Shown here: positions 8,434 to 16,783 of the stretch, piece after piece
How positions within the stretch are numbered: the stretch's first letter is position 1
How the letters are laid out: every line of letters begins with the position of its first letter
Assembly (NCBI RefSeq): GCF_002564045.1
Contig: NZ_PDJK01000002.1
Location: 3,782,001-3,846,000, forward strand
Source: Amycolatopsis sulphurea
GTDB taxonomy: Bacteria > Actinomycetota > Actinomycetes > Mycobacteriales > Pseudonocardiaceae
Direction of reading: 5' to 3'
Length of the DNA stretch: 64,000 bases
Made by a program: the position numbers and the translations under genes
The notes under the pieces: model-generated
The model's database searches: none
What the model saw: the letters and a program-made list of their open reading frames with translations, nothing else
What the model was told of the DNA's origin: nothing

Positions 8434-9897
8434 ATGAGTGTGATCACCGAAGAAGGTGTGGTCGGCGCGGTCGGCAAGGACCTCTTCATCGGCGGCAAGT
8501 GGGTGTCGGCGCGCAGCGGGCGGACCTTCGACGTGCAGGACCCCTCGACCGGTGCGGTGCTGTGCCAGGTCGCAGACGCCGGCGTCGAAGACGGCCTTGC
8601 GGCCCTCGACGCAGCTGTCGCGGCGCAAGCCGGCTTCGCGGCGGTCGCACCTCGTGAGCGTGGGGAGATCCTGCGCCGGGCGTACGAGAAGCTGCTTGAG
8701 CGCCGTGACGAACTGGCGCTGCTCATGACGCTTGAGATGGGTAAGCCACTCGCCGAAGCGGCCGGCGAGATCACGTACGCTGCCGAGTTCTTCCGCTGGT
8801 TCGCCGAAGAAGCCGTACGCATAGACGGTGGGTACGCGGTGGCGCCGAACGGTGCGGGGCGATTCCTGGTCACCCGTCAGCCAGTAGGGCCGGCGCTGCT
8901 CATCACGCCGTGGAACTTCCCGATGGCGATGGGTACGCGCAAGATCGGCCCGGCTATTGCGGCCGGCTGCACCACAGTGATCAAACCCGCCGCGCAGACG
9001 CCGTTGTCGATGCTGGCGCTCGCCGGAATCCTCGCCGAGGCCGGGTTGCCCGAAGGCGTTCTGAACGTCATCACGACGAGCGATGCGGGCGGCGTGATGG
9101 AGCCGTTGATCCGGGATGGCCGCGCACGGAAGCTTTCGTTCACCGGCTCGACCGTGGTCGGGCGCAAGCTGCTGGAACAGTGCGCGGAGAAGGTGCTTCG
9201 CACGTCGATGGAGTTGGGTGGCAACGCACCGTTCGTCGTATTCGAGGACGCGGACCTGGACGCTGCTGTCGACGGCGCGATGCAGGCGAAGATGCGCAAC
9301 ATCGGCGAAGCGTGCACTGCAGCGAACCGCTTTTACGTACAGCGCGGTGTCGCCGAAGAGTTCTCTCGTCGGCTGACCGAACGGATGCAGTCGTTGCCGA
9401 TGGGCCGCGGTACCGAGGAAGGTGTGGTCGTCGGCCCGCTGATCGACGAGGCCGCGGTGAAGAAGGTGACCATGCTGGTCAAGGACGCCGCCGACCGTGG
9501 CGCACGCGTGCTGACCGGCGGTGCGCCGGTGGACGGGCCGGGGCACTTCTATCCGGCCACAGTGCTCACCGACGTACCCGAAGATGCTCGGCTGGGTGCG
9601 GAGGAGATCTTCGGCCCCGTCGCGCCGATCACTCCGTTCGATACCGAGGACGAGGCCGTCGCGAAAGCCAACGACACCGAGTTCGGCTTGGTTTCCTACC
9701 TCTTCACGGCCGACCTGAAGCGAGCGCTGCGCGTGTCCGAACGGCTTGAGGCCGGCATGATCGGGCTCAATCAGGGCATCGTCTCGAATCCGGCGGCGCC
9801 GTTCGGTGGCATCAAGCAGTCCGGCCTCGGGCGCGAGGGCGGCACGGCCGGCATCGACGAATTCCTTGAGACCAAGTACATCGCGGTGAGCCTGTGA
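8434..9897 (+). CDS. gabD: Succinate-semialdehyde dehydrogenase-like ALDH
   Basis: This 487-aa NAD(P)-dependent aldehyde dehydrogenase would oxidise a semialdehyde to the acid. The oxyanion Asn is in ITPWNFPMAMGTRK, the general-base Glu260 in MELGGNAPFVVFEDAD, and the nucleophile Cys294 in NIGEACTAANRFYV, a pattern typical of succinate-semialdehyde dehydrogenases. Length is normal. It overlaps the next gene by 4 nt (GTGA). The divergent aminotransferase could supply its substrate, but the actual chain length is not shown by sequence, so the symbol is tentative. Confidence 0.88.
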   Translation: MSVITEEGVVGAVGKDLFIGGKWVSARSGRTFDVQDPSTGAVLCQVADAGVEDGLAALDAAVAAQAGFAAVAPRERGEILRRAYEKLLERRDELALLMTLEMGKPLAEAAGEITYAAEFFRWFAEEAVRIDGGYAVAPNGAGRFLVTRQPVGPALLITPWNFPMAMGTRKIGPAIAAGCTTVIKPAAQTPLSMLALAGILAEAGLPEGVLNVITTSDAGGVMEPLIRDGRARKLSFTGSTVVGRKLLEQCAEKVLRTSMELGGNAPFVVFEDADLDAAVDGAMQAKMRNIGEACTAANRFYVQRGVAEEFSRRLTERMQSLPMGRGTEEGVVVGPLIDEAAVKKVTMLVKDAADRGARVLTGGAPVDGPGHFYPATVLTDVPEDARLGAEEIFGPVAPITPFDTEDEAVAKANDTEFGLVSYLFTADLKRALRVSERLEAGMIGLNQGIVSNPAAPFGGIKQSGLGREGGTAGIDEFLETKYIAVSL

Positions 9898-10949
9898 ACT
9901 ACCGGATTGCCAGTATCCCGGGTGACGGGATCGGCACGGACGTCACGATCGAGGCTCGCAAGGTGCTCGACACGGCCGCCGCGAAGTATGGATTTTCCTT
10001 GTCATGGCAGGAATTCGACTGGAGCTGTGAGCGGTACGCCAAGAGCGGCTCGATGATGCCCGACGACGGTGTCGAGCAGCTTTCGGAGTTCGACGGCATC
10101 CTGCTCGGCGCGGTCGGCTTCCCCGGGGTGCCGGACCACGTTTCGCTGTGGGGCCTGCTGATCCCGCTGCGGCGGGCGTTTCAGCAGTACGTGAACCTGC
10201 GCCCGGTCCGGCTGCTGCCGGGCACCACCTCGGCGCTGGCCGGGCGGACCGCGGACGAGCTGGAGATGGTGATCGTCCGGGAGAACTCCGAGGGCGAGTA
10301 CTCGGCGATCGGCGGACGGCACAATGCCGGCCGGCCGGACGAGTTCGTGCTGCAGGAATCGGTGTTCACCCGGGTCGGCGTGGAACGCATCATCCGGTAC
10401 GCCTTCGAACTGGCCCGGACCCGCTCCGGGCACGTCACCTCGGCCACGAAGTCGAACGGGCTCATCCACTCGATGCCCTACTGGGACGAGATCTTCGCCG
10501 AGGTCGCCGCGCGTTATCCGGACGTGCCCGCGCAACAGTGCCATGTGGACGCGCTGGCCGCCCGGATGGTGCAGGCCCCGGACCGGATCGACGTGGTCGT
10601 GGCCTCGAACCTCTTCGGCGACGTGCTGAGCGACCTGGCGGCCGCGGTCACCGGCGGACTGGGCATGGCACCGTCCGGAAATATCAACCCATCAGGTGAA
10701 TTCCCGTCCATGTTCGAGGCCGTTCACGGCAGTGCCCCGGACATTGCCGGACAGGGCATCGCCAACCCGGTGGCGCAGATCCTCGCCGCCGCGATGCTCC
10801 TCGAACACCTGGGAGAAACCGTTGCCGCACAAGCAATCCGCACTTCGGTCGACGAGGTGCTGACGGCCGGTTCGGCACGCACCCCCGACCTCGGCGGCAC
10901 CGCTACCACAACCGCGCTCGGCACGGCGGTGGCCGAAACGCTGCGCTGA
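9894..10949 (+). CDS. Tartrate / D-malate-type decarboxylating dehydrogenase
   Basis: This 351-aa protein of the isocitrate/isopropylmalate dehydrogenase superfamily carries IASIPGDGIGTDVTIEA at the N-terminus, RENSEGEYSAIGGR in the middle (the phosphorylation-loop region of ICDH) and MFEAVHGSAPDIAGQGIANP at the C-terminal NAD site. The sequence and length fit tartrate dehydrogenase/D-malate dehydrogenase rather than LeuB; such enzymes oxidise and decarboxylate 2-hydroxy dicarboxylates using Mn2+ and NAD+. It starts on a GTG inside the stop of the upstream ALDH, so the two are co-translated. It may process a 4-carbon hydroxy acid produced by the cluster. Confidence 0.85.
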   Translation: MNYRIASIPGDGIGTDVTIEARKVLDTAAAKYGFSLSWQEFDWSCERYAKSGSMMPDDGVEQLSEFDGILLGAVGFPGVPDHVSLWGLLIPLRRAFQQYVNLRPVRLLPGTTSALAGRTADELEMVIVRENSEGEYSAIGGRHNAGRPDEFVLQESVFTRVGVERIIRYAFELARTRSGHVTSATKSNGLIHSMPYWDEIFAEVAARYPDVPAQQCHVDALAARMVQAPDRIDVVVASNLFGDVLSDLAAAVTGGLGMAPSGNINPSGEFPSMFEAVHGSAPDIAGQGIANPVAQILAAAMLLEHLGETVAAQAIRTSVDEVLTAGSARTPDLGGTATTTALGTAVAETLR

Positions 10950-11019
10950 CTTTTCGTCGGTGCCGCGCGCTTCACTCTTCCCCGGGGCCCACCGAGGGTC
11001 CCGGGGGAGGAGAAGACCG

Positions 11020-11493
11020 ATGTGCCGGATGTGCGAGGAACCGGAGAGAATCGCCGGGCAGCAGTACCTGAGCGAGGTGCTGGAACGGGTCCGGGAATAC
11101 GGCTGGTGCATCCAGGGCGTGCTGGGCACCGGAAACCGCCCGCCCTGGGCGTACACCCTCGGCCTGCTCGGGCATGGCCTGCCCGAGCTGGTCGTCACCG
11201 GGCTGGCGCCGCATCCGGCCGCCGCCCTGCTGACCGAAGCCGCCGACCGAGCCTTGACCGGGGGGCCGCCCGAACCAGGCGAACGCCTTGCCCTGCGCGG
11301 TCATCCGGCGCTGGAAGCCGTGGCTCTCGCTGCCCCGGCCGCCCACCTGCACTTCGCGGTGGCCTTGTACGGCCCGGAAATCCAGGCGATCCAGCTGGTG
11401 TACGCGGACTCCACGGGAGTGTTCCCGTGGTCCGCGCTCTACCGCGCGGGCCAGGGCGGTCAGCCGGTACTGGGGGAGCGTCACGATGGCTGA
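11020..11493 (+). CDS. DUF4262 family protein
   Basis: This 157-aa protein begins MCRMCEEPER, followed by VREYGWCIQGVLGTGNRPPWAYTLGLLGHGLPELVVTGL, matching the DUF4262 pattern (W-x-YTxGL near the N-terminus). Function is unknown; the family is common and widely spread in actinobacteria. GGGGGAGGAG just upstream fixes ATG 11020. It has no evident functional link to the catabolic genes on either side, and an operator was not found before it. Confidence 0.8.
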   Translation: MCRMCEEPERIAGQQYLSEVLERVREYGWCIQGVLGTGNRPPWAYTLGLLGHGLPELVVTGLAPHPAAALLTEAADRALTGGPPEPGERLALRGHPALEAVALAAPAAHLHFAVALYGPEIQAIQLVYADSTGVFPWSALYRAGQGGQPVLGERHDG

Positions 11494-11584
11494 CCGGCAG
11501 CGTTTTCCTTGGCGGGCAAGGGATCGACGTGCACCTTGGCGGCCGCGCGCGCCGCGTCCGGGGCGGTCTCCGGTAGCGTTCCTC

Positions 11585-11656
11585 GCACGCTTGGCCGCAC
11601 GCTTGGCCGCACGCTTGGCCGCACGCTTGGCCGCACGCTTGGCCGCACGCTTGGCC
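11585..11656. repeat. Six tandem 12-bp repeats (GCACGCTTGGCC)
   Basis: Six exact copies of GCACGCTTGGCC lie head to tail and are followed by a degenerate seventh. They occupy the 415-nt spacer 11494-11908, which otherwise shows no convincing gene. The unit length is a multiple of three, so frames stay open on both strands (KRAA repeats on the minus strand, LGRT or LAAR on the plus strand), but no start with a ribosome site supports translation. Confidence 0.9.
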
Positions 11657-11908
11657 GCACGGTCCGGGCGTTCGCCCGCGACCCGGCCCGCGCGGCCGAC
11701 GCCCCCGGGCACCGCCGGTCACCCGCATCCGGCACCTGCGACGCCCGCGCCCGCAACCACCGTCCGCCGGGAATCCATGCGGCACCCCGCCGTGCGGCGG
11801 ACTGCGCCGTCCGGAATGCGGCACCTTGCCGCGCACGCCGCTTCACCCGGCCCGTCACCGAACCGTGCCGGTCCGCGGCCGTCGCGAAGTATCCGGAACC
11901 CAGGTGGC

Positions 11909-12607
11909 TCAGGCCTTCGCCGGTGGCCCGCCGTTGTGCAGGCTGGTTCCGGGGACGAGGCGGCTGATCGCGTCCTCCATGTGCGCATCCAGCAGCCCCA
12001 GGGCGGTGACCTCGTCGCCCGCGCGCAGGGCCTCGATGATCCGCGTGTGCTCGTCCACCCGCTCTTCCACGCGCTGGTAGGTGCTCTGCAGCAAGGTCAG
12101 GCACATGCGGGTCTCGATCAGCAGCGTGCGAGCCATCCGGATCAGGCGCTTGCTGCCGGAGGCCTCGATCAGCGCCTCGTGGAAGCGAAGGTCCGCAGTG
12201 GACAGTGCGGAGGGATCGTCGTCGCCCGCGGCAGCGGCCATCTCGGCCACGGCCTGTTCCAGGGCGGTCGCCGCCTCCTCGCGGTCGCCGCCGCGCAGCA
12301 CGCGCAGCAGCGCGGTGCGTTCCACCGCGGTCCGGGCGAGGTAGATGTCGTACACGTCGGTCGGTTCGAGGTCGATCACGAACAGGCCCCGATGCCGCTC
12401 GCTGCGCAGCAGCCCCTCCGACACGAGGTGCTGCATAGCCTCCCGCAGCGGGCCACGGGAAACCTGGAACCGAGCGGCGAGATCGGTTTCACCGAGCTGG
12501 GTGCCCGGCGGCAGGACACCGTTCATGATCGCTTCGCGCAGCTGGCGCGCGATCACGGTGGCGGTCGACTCCCGGCTCACCGGTTCGATACCGGGCAGGG
12601 CGGCCAT
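11909..12607 (-). CDS. GntR-family regulator, FadR subfamily (FCD domain)
   Basis: This 232-aa regulator has an N-terminal winged helix (residues ~10-80, with LGETDLAARFQVSRGPLREAMQHLVSEGLL) and an all-helical FCD effector domain (residues ~95-215; LRFHEALIEASGSKRL and the distal DEHTRIIEALRAGD, whose His residues usually bind metal). FCD proteins normally release DNA on binding an organic acid. It is the second gene of an operon, 3 nt after a racemase-superfamily gene, and an ATTGTCGACAAT palindrome precedes that operon, so autoregulation together with control of the neighbouring operons is likely. Confidence 0.9.
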   Translation of the reverse strand: MAALPGIEPVSRESTATVIARQLREAIMNGVLPPGTQLGETDLAARFQVSRGPLREAMQHLVSEGLLRSERHRGLFVIDLEPTDVYDIYLARTAVERTALLRVLRGGDREEAATALEQAVAEMAAAAGDDDPSALSTADLRFHEALIEASGSKRLIRMARTLLIETRMCLTLLQSTYQRVEERVDEHTRIIEALRAGDEVTALGLLDAHMEDAISRLVPGTSLHNGGPPAKA

Positions 12608-12610
12608 GGC

Positions 12611-13345
12611 TCAGCCCCTCACCCGGAACAGCGCGCCCAGCGAACGGACGAGCCGGGTCGAGCCGGTCAGCCGCAGGCCTTCCCAGATGGTCACCTGGTT
12701 CGCGGTGAGCACCGGTTTGCCCAGCTTCTGCTCGATCTCGGTGATCTCGCCGAGCGTGCGCATCGCGGTGTCGGGCACGAGCACCGCCTCCGCGTCCGGG
12801 TGATCGTGGCGCACCGCGAGGTCCACCACGGCCTCCGGGGACAGCGTGCCGACCTCGGCTGCGGTGTCGATGTCCGCGCTCGACACGGACAGCACCTCGA
12901 CGCCGCCCGCGGCGAGGAAGTCCACGAACAGCCGGGCCACGTCAGCCGGGTAGCTGGCGGCGACCGCGACCCGCCGCACACCGATCGCCTGCGCCGCGTG
13001 CACAAAGGCGAACGAGGTGCTCGAAGCCGGGACGCCTGCGGCCGCCGCCAGCTGGTCGGCCTGGTCGCGGGCGCCGTCCCAGCCGTACACGAAGCTGCCG
13101 GAGGTGCATGCCCAGATCACCGCGTCCGGTGCGTGCTTGGCGAGCAGTCCGGCGCCCTCGGCGAGCCGGGCCTCGCTGCCGAGGTCCAGCAGCTCCGGTA
13201 CGGCATGCAGATCGGTGCCGTAGATGTGCGCGACCGGCAGCCGGATGTCGCCCTCCGCGACGTCCGTCCCGCCGAGCAGCTGCTCCGCGAGCGGGTAGTC
13301 GTCCTCGGCCGCATGGTCGGGGTAGATGAAGCCGATCGTGGTCAC
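12611..13345 (-). CDS. Asp/Glu racemase-superfamily protein (maleate isomerase/arylmalonate decarboxylase-like) with one catalytic Cys
   Basis: This 244-aa enzyme has two Rossmann-like lobes. The first-lobe motif VIWACTSGSFVYG keeps the catalytic Cys80. The second-lobe position, where maleate isomerase has SCT, reads LVPDTAMRT, so Asp192 replaces the second Cys. The superfamily isomerises, racemises or decarboxylates small dicarboxylates in the cytosol. The C-terminal GKPVLTANQVTIWEGLRL is typical. It heads an operon with gntR and has an operator 20-32 nt upstream. The single-Cys form resembles, in mirror image, arylmalonate decarboxylase, so decarboxylation or a one-base reaction is possible. 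Confidence 0.83.
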   Translation of the reverse strand: MTTIGFIYPDHAAEDDYPLAEQLLGGTDVAEGDIRLPVAHIYGTDLHAVPELLDLGSEARLAEGAGLLAKHAPDAVIWACTSGSFVYGWDGARDQADQLAAAAGVPASSTSFAFVHAAQAIGVRRVAVAASYPADVARLFVDFLAAGGVEVLSVSSADIDTAAEVGTLSPEAVVDLAVRHDHPDAEAVLVPDTAMRTLGEITEIEQKLGKPVLTANQVTIWEGLRLTGSTRLVRSLGALFRVRG

Positions 13346-13365
13346 GAAACCTCCGGAGTACGCAA

Positions 13366-13377
13366 ATTGTCGACAAT
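13366..13377. promoter_or_regulatory. GntR-type operator site 2 (ATTGTCGACAAT)
   Basis: A perfect 12-bp palindrome lies 21 nt upstream of the single-Cys racemase-like gene that is co-transcribed with gntR. Compared with sites 1 and 3 only one central base differs. Its position at the head of the gntR operon suggests autoregulation. Confidence 0.8.
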
Positions 13378-13436
13378 CTTACCGGTGCCGGTCCTGCTCG
13401 GCCGTGCCGGTCCGCGTGGGTGGCTTACGGGGTGGT

Positions 13437-14177
13437 TCAGGAGACCTCCCGCAGCCAGCCGCCCGGTCCGACGATCGGCAGCCGCATCCGGCGCAGGCAG
13501 GCCCACATGGTCAGCTGATTCGCGGTCAGCACGGGCTTGCCGAGTGCCTTCTCCAGCGGTTCGATCAGATCGAACGTGGGGAGGTTGGTGCAGCTGACGA
13601 AAATGGCCTCGGCCGCACTGTGGTCGGCGGCCAGGATCCGCTCGGCGATGGTGCGGTAGCCGACCTTCCAGATTCCGCCACCGAGACCGAGGTGGTCGCT
13701 GGCGACCGTGCGCACGCCCAGTTCGGTGAGGAAATCGTGGAGCTTGCCGGTCAGATCGGCGTCGTAGGGGGTGAGTACGGAAACCCGGTGCAGGTCCAGT
13801 CGCTGCAGGACCTCGGCGAGCGCGCCTGAAGTGGTCACCGCGTCGGGCGCGCCGGCGTCGCAGATGGCTTTGGTGAGGGAGCGTTCGTAATCGACGCCGT
13901 TGACGAAGCTGCCGGAGGTGCACAGGTAGGCGACCACTTCGGGCTCCACGTGCAGGATGTCGCGCGTGGCGGCGGCCAGGTGCCTGCGGTCGCTGACCAG
14001 TTGCGCCATTTCCATGCTGACCGGGACCGGTTCGTACGGGGTGCGGGCGAGATGCAGCGACACCTCCATCGGCACCCAGCGCCAGAGCTCGCGCTCGAGC
14101 GCCAGATCGAAAGGGGCGATCACCCCGATGCCACGCTGGGCCAACGGGCCTTCGAACGCGAGGAAGTCCAGATCCAC
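13437..14177 (-). CDS. Maleate isomerase-like protein (Asp/Glu racemase superfamily), both Cys present
   Basis: This 246-aa protein is a paralogue of the 12611-13345 gene. It has Cys86 in AYLCTSGSFVNG and Cys196 in AIFVSCTNLPTFD, the two-Cys arrangement of maleate cis-trans isomerases and Asp/Glu racemases. PVLTANQLTMWACLRRM near the C-terminus matches the end of the paralogue. It would act on a small dicarboxylate. It is transcribed from the divergent control region holding operator site 3, opposite the hydroxyacid dehydrogenase/amidase operon. About 91 nt separate its stop from the next gene's start. Confidence 0.85.
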   Translation of the reverse strand: MDLDFLAFEGPLAQRGIGVIAPFDLALERELWRWVPMEVSLHLARTPYEPVPVSMEMAQLVSDRRHLAAATRDILHVEPEVVAYLCTSGSFVNGVDYERSLTKAICDAGAPDAVTTSGALAEVLQRLDLHRVSVLTPYDADLTGKLHDFLTELGVRTVASDHLGLGGGIWKVGYRTIAERILAADHSAAEAIFVSCTNLPTFDLIEPLEKALGKPVLTANQLTMWACLRRMRLPIVGPGGWLREVS

Positions 14178-14241
14178 GGCTCAGCCTCCGGAATACGCCG
14201 GTGCAGATGACACGTCCGGTGCTCCGGGGGTCGTTCCTCGG

Positions 14242-14253
14242 ATTGTTGACAAT
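14242..14253. promoter_or_regulatory. GntR-type operator site 3 (ATTGTTGACAAT)
   Basis: The same 12-bp sequence as site 1 lies in the 103-nt divergent region between the two-Cys isomerase (start 14177, minus) and the D-2-hydroxyacid dehydrogenase (start 14281, plus). It is 28 nt from the latter start, so binding would overlap the promoter. Confidence 0.8.
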
Positions 14254-14280
14254 CATACGAGCCACTTCTACGGTGTCAAT

Positions 14281-15273
14281 GTGCTCGCCTCGGAAATCCC
14301 TGTGCTGACGGTGCTCTGCGGGGCAGACTCACCACCGGACATGGCTGCAGTCGAATCGGCCGCCGTGGTTCGTTACACCGATGCGCGCGGGCTGGCGGAC
14401 GCGCTGCGCGGTGCCGACGCGTTGTTCGTCTACGACTTCCTCTCCACCGCGGTGCCCGGTGCCTGGCCCGCGGCGGACCGGTTGCAGTGGCTGCACATCG
14501 CCGGCGCCGGGGTGGATCCCGTGCTGTTCCCGGAGTTGCAGGAAAGCGACGTGGTGCTCACGAACTCGCGCGGGGTGTTCGACGACGCCATCGCCGAGTA
14601 TGTGCTGGGCGTGGTGCTGGCCTTCGCGAAGGACTTCGCGCGGTCGCTCGATTTGCAGCGCGCCACGACCTGGCGGCATCGGGAGAGTGAGCGGATCGCC
14701 GGGCGTCAGGTGCTCGTGGTCGGTACTGGGCCGATCGGGCGGGCCATCGCGCGGCTGCTGCGTGCGGCCGGAATGCAGGTGTCAGGCTCCGGGCGGCGGG
14801 CGCGCACCGGTGACCCCGACTTCGGTGTGGTGCGCGATTCCGGTGAGTTGCCGCAGTACCTCGGCGAATTCGATTACGTGGTCGCGGTCGCGCCGCTCAC
14901 CGCGCAGACCAAGGGCATGTTCGGCGCGGAGGCGTTCGCCGCGATGAAGCCGTCCGCGCGGTTCGTCAACGTCGGCCGTGGCGAGCTGGTGGTCACCGCC
15001 GAACTGGTCGCGGCGCTGCGCGCCGGCGAGATCGCGGGTGCCGCGCTGGATGTGTTCGAGACCGAGCCGCTGCCCCCGGACAGTCCGCTGTGGACGATGC
15101 CGGGCGTACTGGTCTCCCCGCATATGTCGGGGGACTTCACCGGCTGGCGACGCACCCTGGTAGAGGTGTTCACGGCGAACTTCCGGCGCTGGTGTGCCGG
15201 CGAGCCGCTGCACAACGTCGTGGACAAACGGCTCGGATACGTGCCGTCCGAACCACAGGGAGCTGCGGGATGA
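14281..15273 (+). CDS. D-isomer-specific 2-hydroxyacid dehydrogenase
   Basis: This ~330-aa NAD(P)-dependent oxidoreductase interconverts 2-keto and D-2-hydroxy acids. The dinucleotide-binding motif is VLVVGTGPIGRAIARLL, the catalytic Arg region is NVGRGELV, the Glu region is DVFETEPLPPDSPLW, and the catalytic His is in VSPHMSGDFTGW. The N-terminal catalytic lobe has WLHIAGAGVDPVL. The start is uncertain: GTG 14281 (used here) or GTG 14302, which has a weak GGAAA upstream. It is coupled to the amidase by an ATGA overlap and is preceded by operator site 3. Confidence 0.87.
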   Translation: MLASEIPVLTVLCGADSPPDMAAVESAAVVRYTDARGLADALRGADALFVYDFLSTAVPGAWPAADRLQWLHIAGAGVDPVLFPELQESDVVLTNSRGVFDDAIAEYVLGVVLAFAKDFARSLDLQRATTWRHRESERIAGRQVLVVGTGPIGRAIARLLRAAGMQVSGSGRRARTGDPDFGVVRDSGELPQYLGEFDYVVAVAPLTAQTKGMFGAEAFAAMKPSARFVNVGRGELVVTAELVAALRAGEIAGAALDVFETEPLPPDSPLWTMPGVLVSPHMSGDFTGWRRTLVEVFTANFRRWCAGEPLHNVVDKRLGYVPSEPQGAAG

Positions 15274-16652
15274 GTGACCGGGAACTGACCGCCAGCGAAC
15301 TCGTGGCCGCGTATGCGACAGCGGAGCTGTCGCCGGTGGAGGCGACCGAGAACGCGTTGCGGGCCATCGAGGAACGGGATGGCGAGCTGCACGCGTACTG
15401 CCTGGTCGACGCGGATCGCGCGCTGGAGCAGGCGAAGGCGGCGGAGATCCGCTGGCGGGACGGCAACCCGATCGGCTGGCTCGACGGCGTGCCCGCGTCC
15501 ATCAAGGACATGTTCCTCACCCAGGGCTGGCCCACGCTGCGCGGGTCGACGAGCATTCCGCGGGGACAGCCCTGGGATGTGGACAGTCCGGTGATGGCGC
15601 GGATGCGCGAGGCCGGCCTCGTCGTGCTGGGCAAGACGACCACGCCGGAGATCGCCTGGAAGGGTGTCACCGACAGCGCGCTCACCGGGATCACGCGCAA
15701 TCCGGCCGACCCGAGCAAGACCGCGGGCGGTTCGAGCGGGGGCAGCGCGGCGGCCGTCGCGGCGGGAATGGGTGAACTGTCGGTGGGCACCGACGGCGGT
15801 GGCTCGGTGCGCATCCCCGCTTCGTTCTGCGGAATCGTCGGGATGAAGCCGACGCACGGCCGGATTCCGCTGTACCCGGCGAGTCCGTTCGGACCGCTCT
15901 CGCACGCCGGCCCGATGGCCCGCAGCGTCGACGACACCGCACTGCTGCTCGACGTCCTGGCGACGCCCGACCACCGCGATCCGGCCGGGCTGGCTCCACC
16001 GGTGAGCACCTATCGCGAAGCCGTCCGACGCGACGTGCGTGGTCTGAACGTGGCGTACTCGCCCACTCTCGGCTACGTGACCGTGGACCCTGAAGTGTCC
16101 GCGATCGTTGCCGCCGCCGTACGTGCGCTCGACGACGCCGGTCTGCAGATCGAGGAAACCGACCCGGGTTTCGCGGATCCGAAGCCCGCCTTCGACGTGC
16201 TGTGGTCCACCGGTGCGGCCAAGCTGCTCGACTCGTTCCCGGACGGCAGCGCCGGCCGCGTCGACCCCGGTCTGCGGCGCGTGTGGGAAAAGGGCCACAC
16301 CTTCTCCGCGGGCGACTACCTGGACGCCACTGCGGAACGCGCCGCGCTCGGCATCCTGATGGGCGAGTTCCACACCCGCTACGACGTGCTGCTCACCCCG
16401 ACCATTCCGATCCCGCCCTTCGAAGCAGGCCACGACGTTCCACCCGGCAGTGGTCTGACCGAGTGGCCGGAGTGGACGCCGTTCACCTACCCGTTCAACA
16501 TGACCCAGCAACCGGCGATCAGCGTGCCCGCCGGGCGCACGTCCGCGGGCCTGCCGGTCGGGCTGCAGATCGTCGGCCCGCGTCACTCGGACGATCTGGT
16601 GCTGGCCGTGGCGAAGCTGCTGGAGGAGGTTCGCCCCTGGATCACCCACTGA
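15270..16652 (+). CDS. Amidase signature family hydrolase
   Basis: This 460-aa enzyme hydrolyses an amide bond. The Ser-cisSer-Lys triad is visible: Lys79 in GVPASIKDMFLTQG, the cis-Ser in TAGGSSGGSAAA (~155) and the nucleophile Ser179 in GTDGGGSVRIPASFCG. Length fits stand-alone amidases rather than GatA, and no gatB/gatC lies near. It is translationally coupled to the 2-hydroxyacid dehydrogenase. In this regulon it might open an amide or half-amide (for example of a dicarboxylate) before or after isomerisation; this is inference. Confidence 0.9.
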   Translation: MSDRELTASELVAAYATAELSPVEATENALRAIEERDGELHAYCLVDADRALEQAKAAEIRWRDGNPIGWLDGVPASIKDMFLTQGWPTLRGSTSIPRGQPWDVDSPVMARMREAGLVVLGKTTTPEIAWKGVTDSALTGITRNPADPSKTAGGSSGGSAAAVAAGMGELSVGTDGGGSVRIPASFCGIVGMKPTHGRIPLYPASPFGPLSHAGPMARSVDDTALLLDVLATPDHRDPAGLAPPVSTYREAVRRDVRGLNVAYSPTLGYVTVDPEVSAIVAAAVRALDDAGLQIEETDPGFADPKPAFDVLWSTGAAKLLDSFPDGSAGRVDPGLRRVWEKGHTFSAGDYLDATAERAALGILMGEFHTRYDVLLTPTIPIPPFEAGHDVPPGSGLTEWPEWTPFTYPFNMTQQPAISVPAGRTSAGLPVGLQIVGPRHSDDLVLAVAKLLEEVRPWITH

Positions 16653-16783
16653 CCCAGGAGGATCGCCGTCTCGCGGCGGCTGAGGCTTCCTGCGCGGGTT
16701 CCGTGCGCGCCAGGCGCCCGTGCCGGTGGACGAATTGTGCCGAGTCCCGGAAGGTTGCCCGTCGGTGTGGCAGGCTGGCGAGC

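Noticed and set aside
10972..11712. Long minus-strand frame with KRAAKRAA repeats, resembling a histone-like tail
   Set aside because: The frame runs antisense through the whole DUF4262 gene, its start lacks a ribosome site, and the 12-bp repeat opens every frame; no independent support for translation.
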